Shown: in pieces, positions 6,097 through 8,531 of the stretch
Layout of the letters: every line of letters begins with the position of its first letter
Position numbering within the stretch: the first letter of the stretch is position 1
Assembly: GCA_024403585.1 (NCBI GenBank)
Contig: JAKSRN010000072.1
Span: 1-8,531, forward strand
Reading direction: 5' to 3'
Source: Lachnospiraceae bacterium
GTDB taxonomy: Bacteria; Bacillota; Clostridia; Lachnospirales; Lachnospiraceae
DNA length: 8,531 nt
Notes under the pieces: generated by a model
Databases searched by the model: none
What the model saw: the letters and a program-made list of their open reading frames with translations, nothing else
What the model was told of the DNA's origin: nothing
Translations under genes and position numbers: made by a program

Positions 6097-6885
6097 ATGA
6101 AACCTAGTAAAATGCCAACTATGGACAGCGTTAGAAGCTTTAAAGCTGCAATGGATTCTGATCAGGGTGCCCTTGGCCCATTCATGATCGGTACAGATCC
6201 AGCATTTGTTGAGGCAGCAGGACGTGCAGGATATGATTTCGTTCTTCTGGATATGGAGCATGGAACACATACATTCCAGCATCTTCCACACCTGATCCGT
6301 GCAGCAAACGTTGCAGGTGTTTGCCCTGTAGTACGTGTACCTAGAGGAAGTGATATCTGGATCGATCAGGCTCTGGATGTTGGAGCAGGTGCAGTAATGA
6401 TCCCACAGATCGATACAGCTGAGCAGGCAAGAGAGGCTGTAAGAGCAGCAAAATTCTCTCCTGTAGGAATGAGAGGAACCTGTCGTTTCGTTCGTTCCGC
6501 TGGTTTTGGAGCTGTTCCTGGAGCTGAGTACTTCAGTGAGGCTAATGAGACAGTTGTTATCCTTCAGGCAGAGGGTAAAAAAGCTGTTGAGAACCTGGAT
6601 GAGATCCTGGATGTACCTGGAATTGACGTTATCTTCGTAGGACCATACGATCTGTCAAGCTCTCTGGGACATGTTGGTGAGATCGATCATCCGGAAGTTA
6701 TTGAGTGTATCAAAGGCATCATCGCAAAAGCAAGCGCAAAAGGCGTAAAACTCGGATGCTTTGCAGATACAGTAGAGGGCGGCAAAAAATGGCGTGACCT
6801 CGGTGTAAAATTTATCGGTTACTCTTGCGATACTTATCTGTTCTATCAGAAAGCTCTGGCAGATGTTGAGAGCTTTCAGAAATAA
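6097..6885 (+). CDS. HpcH/HpaI-family 2-keto-3-deoxy-acid aldolase
   Basis: A 262-residue cytosolic TIM-barrel enzyme of the HpcH/HpaI class II aldolase family, typical length about 250-270. Members use a divalent metal to cleave 2-keto-3-deoxy acids to pyruvate and an aldehyde (for example GarL, RhmA, HpaI). Family residues are present: DMEHG with catalytic H55 (52-56), R80 in VVRVPRG, the MIPQIDTAEQA segment (101-111), metal ligand E159 in ILQAEG, and D185 in FVGPYDLSSSLG. The amino terminus MKPSKMPTMDSVRSFKAAM is somewhat longer than average. It is followed 70 nt later by a GntP-type sugar-acid transporter and preceded by a divergent two-component system, which fits uptake and breakdown of an aldonate, aldarate or uronate derivative. 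Codon use is strongly biased (mostly CTG/CTT for Leu and GAG for Glu), suggesting strong expression. The exact substrate, and hence the choice among garL, rhmA and hpaI, cannot be decided here. Confidence 0.9.
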   Translation: MKPSKMPTMDSVRSFKAAMDSDQGALGPFMIGTDPAFVEAAGRAGYDFVLLDMEHGTHTFQHLPHLIRAANVAGVCPVVRVPRGSDIWIDQALDVGAGAVMIPQIDTAEQAREAVRAAKFSPVGMRGTCRFVRSAGFGAVPGAEYFSEANETVVILQAEGKKAVENLDEILDVPGIDVIFVGPYDLSSSLGHVGEIDHPEVIECIKGIIAKASAKGVKLGCFADTVEGGKKWRDLGVKFIGYSCDTYLFYQKALADVESFQK

Positions 6886-6887
6886 TC

Positions 6888-6897
6888 GAGCGCTTTT
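6888..6897 (+). repeat. Left arm of an inverted decamer flanking the transporter gene
   Basis: GAGCGCTTTT here is the exact reverse complement of AAAAGCGCTC at 8439-8448, so the pair brackets the transporter gene. Each has an AGCGCT core, somewhat like the centre of a catabolite-repression (cre) site, but neither fits the full cre consensus. The function is unknown. Confidence 0.3.
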
Positions 6898-6955
6898 AAC
6901 AGATAGTACGCTTTAGTGATAAAAAAATTGTGTATAAAGAAAGGGAGTACATTTT

Positions 6956-8386
6956 ATGTCAGCAATTGGTTTTCTTGTACTTTTAGTTCTTGCCATCGTT
7001 CTTCTGATGGTACTGATCATGAAAGTAAAACTCCACCCGACATTTGCTCTTTTCACAGCAGCTCTTGTTATGGGTCTTGTTATGGGAATCTGGGATGAGG
7101 GATTCTCTCTTCCGGAAGTTCTCGGAATGATCACAGGCGGATTCGGTTCTACTCTTGGAAGCATGGGTATTCCGATCATGCTTGGCGCGATTCTTGCTAT
7201 GGGCGTTCAGGATACTGGCGCTGCTAAAACAATCGCTAACTTCTTCATTAAACTGTTCAGAGGTAAAAACCTTGAGCTTGCTCCAGCTCTGACAGCTTAC
7301 ATCGTATCTATTCCTGTATTTGGTGATATCACAACAATCCTTACCTCCAACATTGCGAACGTTCTTTCTAAACGTAAACATATCTCCATGGGTAAGATGG
7401 CTGCATTCACACAGACAGGTCTGAACCTTACACATGCTATGGTTCCTCCAACACCTGGTATCCTTGCTGTATCTATTCTTCTGGGTGCTGACCTTGGACT
7501 GGTTATCGGATTTGGTGTTCTGATCTCTATCCTTGGTTTCCTGGGAACATGGCTGATCCTTCGTAAATGGACTGATAAAGAGTTCGTTGAGCCACTTGAG
7601 TCTATCACTGCTGAGATCGAGGAGACAAAATCTGATAAAGTTGCAGATATCCTGATCGAGGGTGAGGATATGCCTGGTACACTTCCAGCATTCCTTACAA
7701 TCCTGATCCCTGTAGTTCTGATCGCAGGTTCTTCTTTCCTGAAGATGGGTGTTGAAGAGGGAACAACTCTCTACACACTGGCTACAATCTTTGGTGATAA
7801 AGTAGTTGCTCTGTCTCTTGGTGTTATCTACACAATGTGCCTGGCTGTTGCTCATGCTAAATCTGTTATCAAGAGCAATGCTGATGTTACAGGTAAAGAG
7901 AACAACTCCATCCGTGAGGTTGTTCTGAACAGCTGGATCGCTCGTGGTCTTGAGGTTGCTCTGTCAGCTCTTCTGATCACAGGTATGGGCGGTGCTTTCG
8001 CTACAGTTATCAAAGCTGCTCCGGCAATTGAGGGACTTGCTTCCCTGATCGAGAAATCCGGCGTACCTGGACTTCTGATCCCATTCCTGATTGGTGCTAT
8101 CATGTTTACAGCAGTTGGATCTATGACAACTGGTGGTATGACAGCTGCAGGTGTTGTTGGACCTATGATGGCTACTCTTGGACTGACACCAGTTGCTACA
8201 GTTCTTGCAATCGGTGCTGGTACAATGATCTTCAACCATGTAAACAACTCTGGATTCTGGGTAATTTCCCGTTTCTTCAACCTGGATCTGAAACAGGGTC
8301 TGAAATATATCACACTGCCTGACCTGGTAGCTGGTATCCTCTGCTTCGTTCTGGTTTGCATCGCTACAACAGTTGGACTCTTCTAA
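6956..8386 (+). CDS. GntP-family sugar-acid (gluconate-type) transporter
   Basis: A 476-residue integral membrane protein of the GntP family, slightly longer than the usual 440-450. Members are H+ symporters for gluconate, fructuronate, idonate or D-serine. It has about 12-14 hydrophobic segments starting at residues 3-22. Recognisable regions are ALTAYIVSIPVFGDITTILT (111-130), LTHAMVPPTPGILAVSILLGADLG (158-181), FTAVGSMTTGGMTAAGV (384-400) and FNHVNNSGFWVISRFFNLDLKQGLK (426-450), the last matching the family's SHVNDSGFWL segment. A charged central loop (about 204-242) accounts for the extra length. ATG 6956 has AAGGGAG 8 nt upstream. No promoter is evident in the 70-nt gap after the aldolase, so the two are probably cotranscribed. 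Codon bias matches the aldolase and differs from the regulators. It most likely supplies the aldolase pathway; the specific acid is unknown. Confidence 0.92.
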   Translation: MSAIGFLVLLVLAIVLLMVLIMKVKLHPTFALFTAALVMGLVMGIWDEGFSLPEVLGMITGGFGSTLGSMGIPIMLGAILAMGVQDTGAAKTIANFFIKLFRGKNLELAPALTAYIVSIPVFGDITTILTSNIANVLSKRKHISMGKMAAFTQTGLNLTHAMVPPTPGILAVSILLGADLGLVIGFGVLISILGFLGTWLILRKWTDKEFVEPLESITAEIEETKSDKVADILIEGEDMPGTLPAFLTILIPVVLIAGSSFLKMGVEEGTTLYTLATIFGDKVVALSLGVIYTMCLAVAHAKSVIKSNADVTGKENNSIREVVLNSWIARGLEVALSALLITGMGGAFATVIKAAPAIEGLASLIEKSGVPGLLIPFLIGAIMFTAVGSMTTGGMTAAGVVGPMMATLGLTPVATVLAIGAGTMIFNHVNNSGFWVISRFFNLDLKQGLKYITLPDLVAGILCFVLVCIATTVGLF

Positions 8387-8428
8387 GTCCCTGGAAATAA
8401 CGTTCAGAATTTAAAATTGTTTTATAGA

Positions 8429-8460
8429 TCCCTTTTTGAAAAGCGCTCATTCAGAAGGGA
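8429..8460 (+). other. Stem-loop downstream of the transporter gene
   Basis: TCCCTT (8429-8434) pairs with AAGGGA (8455-8460), and TGAA (8437-8440) with TTCA (8450-8453), across small bulges. The AAAAGCGCTC decamer occupies much of the loop side. No U-run follows, so it is more likely an mRNA 3' structure than a terminator. Confidence 0.3.
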
Positions 8461-8487
8461 GATTGAAGAGTAAAACAGTAATTGAAA

Positions 8488-8530
8488 AGACCTGCTGCTT
8501 GCTTCAGGGCAGGCGGCAGGTTTCTTATTT
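8488..8530 (+). terminator. Intrinsic terminator of the aldolase-transporter operon
   Basis: CCTGCTGCTTGC (8491-8502) pairs with GCAGGCGGCAGG (8509-8520) in a 12-bp GC-rich stem with two G-U pairs and a 6-nt loop; three weaker pairs extend it outward. The U-rich run TTTCTTATTT (8521-8530) follows directly. It lies about 100 nt past the transporter stop and closes the block. Confidence 0.9.
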
Positions 8531-8531
8531 A

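Noticed and set aside
6983..7855. 290-codon minus-strand open frame under the transporter gene
   Set aside because: The product is rich in Cys, Asn and Ser, typical of a shadow frame created by the strong codon bias of the transporter gene.
7852..8361. 169-codon minus-strand open frame under the transporter gene
   Set aside because: Antisense shadow of the GntP coding region, with low complexity and no motif.
8437..8453. cre-like catabolite repression site around AAAAGCGCTC
   Set aside because: One extra base breaks the spacing of the cre consensus, and its position past the gene's end is unusual for such a site.
1..8531. CRISPR array, tRNA/rRNA genes, insertion sequences or phage genes
   Set aside because: I saw no regularly spaced repeats, no tRNA- or rRNA-like segments, and no transposase or integrase motifs in any frame.

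Overview
The window looks like a chromosomal segment from a low-GC Gram-positive gut anaerobe, most plausibly a Lachnospiraceae-type Clostridia. The reasons are YesM/YesN-type two-component pairs beside carbohydrate transporters, strong GGAG-type ribosome binding sites, AT-rich intergenic DNA and intrinsic terminators. The genus cannot be fixed from sequence alone.

Left block (1-2602, + strand): the end of an operon cut by the window edge. It holds the last ~68 codons of a YesM-like sensor histidine kinase, then an RbsA/MglA-like tandem ABC ATPase, then an RbsC-like permease. Genes are 2 nt apart or overlap by 8 nt. The ABC protein is full length and in frame, but both of its Walker A loops and both Walker B motifs are destroyed, so it looks like a pseudo-ATPase. 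This is the most unusual protein in the window. The operon closes with a 16-bp perfect hairpin (2564-2602) whose loop contains the permease stop codon.

Middle block (2621-5601, - strand): a complete two-component system, a membrane sensor kinase (4156-5601) followed by a CheY/AraC-type response regulator (2621-4162) with a 7-nt overlap. It converges on the left operon and probably shares the same hairpin as its terminator.

Control region (5602-6096): about 500 bp of AT-rich non-coding DNA between the divergent kinase and aldolase genes. It carries two near-consensus sigma-70-type promoters facing opposite ways with their -10 boxes overlapping (5671-5723). It also holds three copies of AAARCGAC, several inverted repeats, and a potentially structured leader of about 390 nt ahead of the aldolase gene.

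Right block (6097-8531, + strand): an HpcH/HpaI-type class II 2-keto-3-deoxy-acid aldolase and a GntP-family sugar-acid transporter, followed by an intrinsic terminator at the window end. Both genes have a strongly biased codon set unlike the regulators, suggesting high expression.

Working model (inference): the sensor kinase detects an extracellular sugar acid, the AraC-type regulator activates the aldolase-transporter pair across the shared control region, GntP imports the acid, and the aldolase splits a keto-deoxy intermediate to pyruvate plus an aldehyde. The dehydratase or dehydrogenase needed in between is not in the window. The left ABC operon appears to be a separate system with its own sensor kinase.
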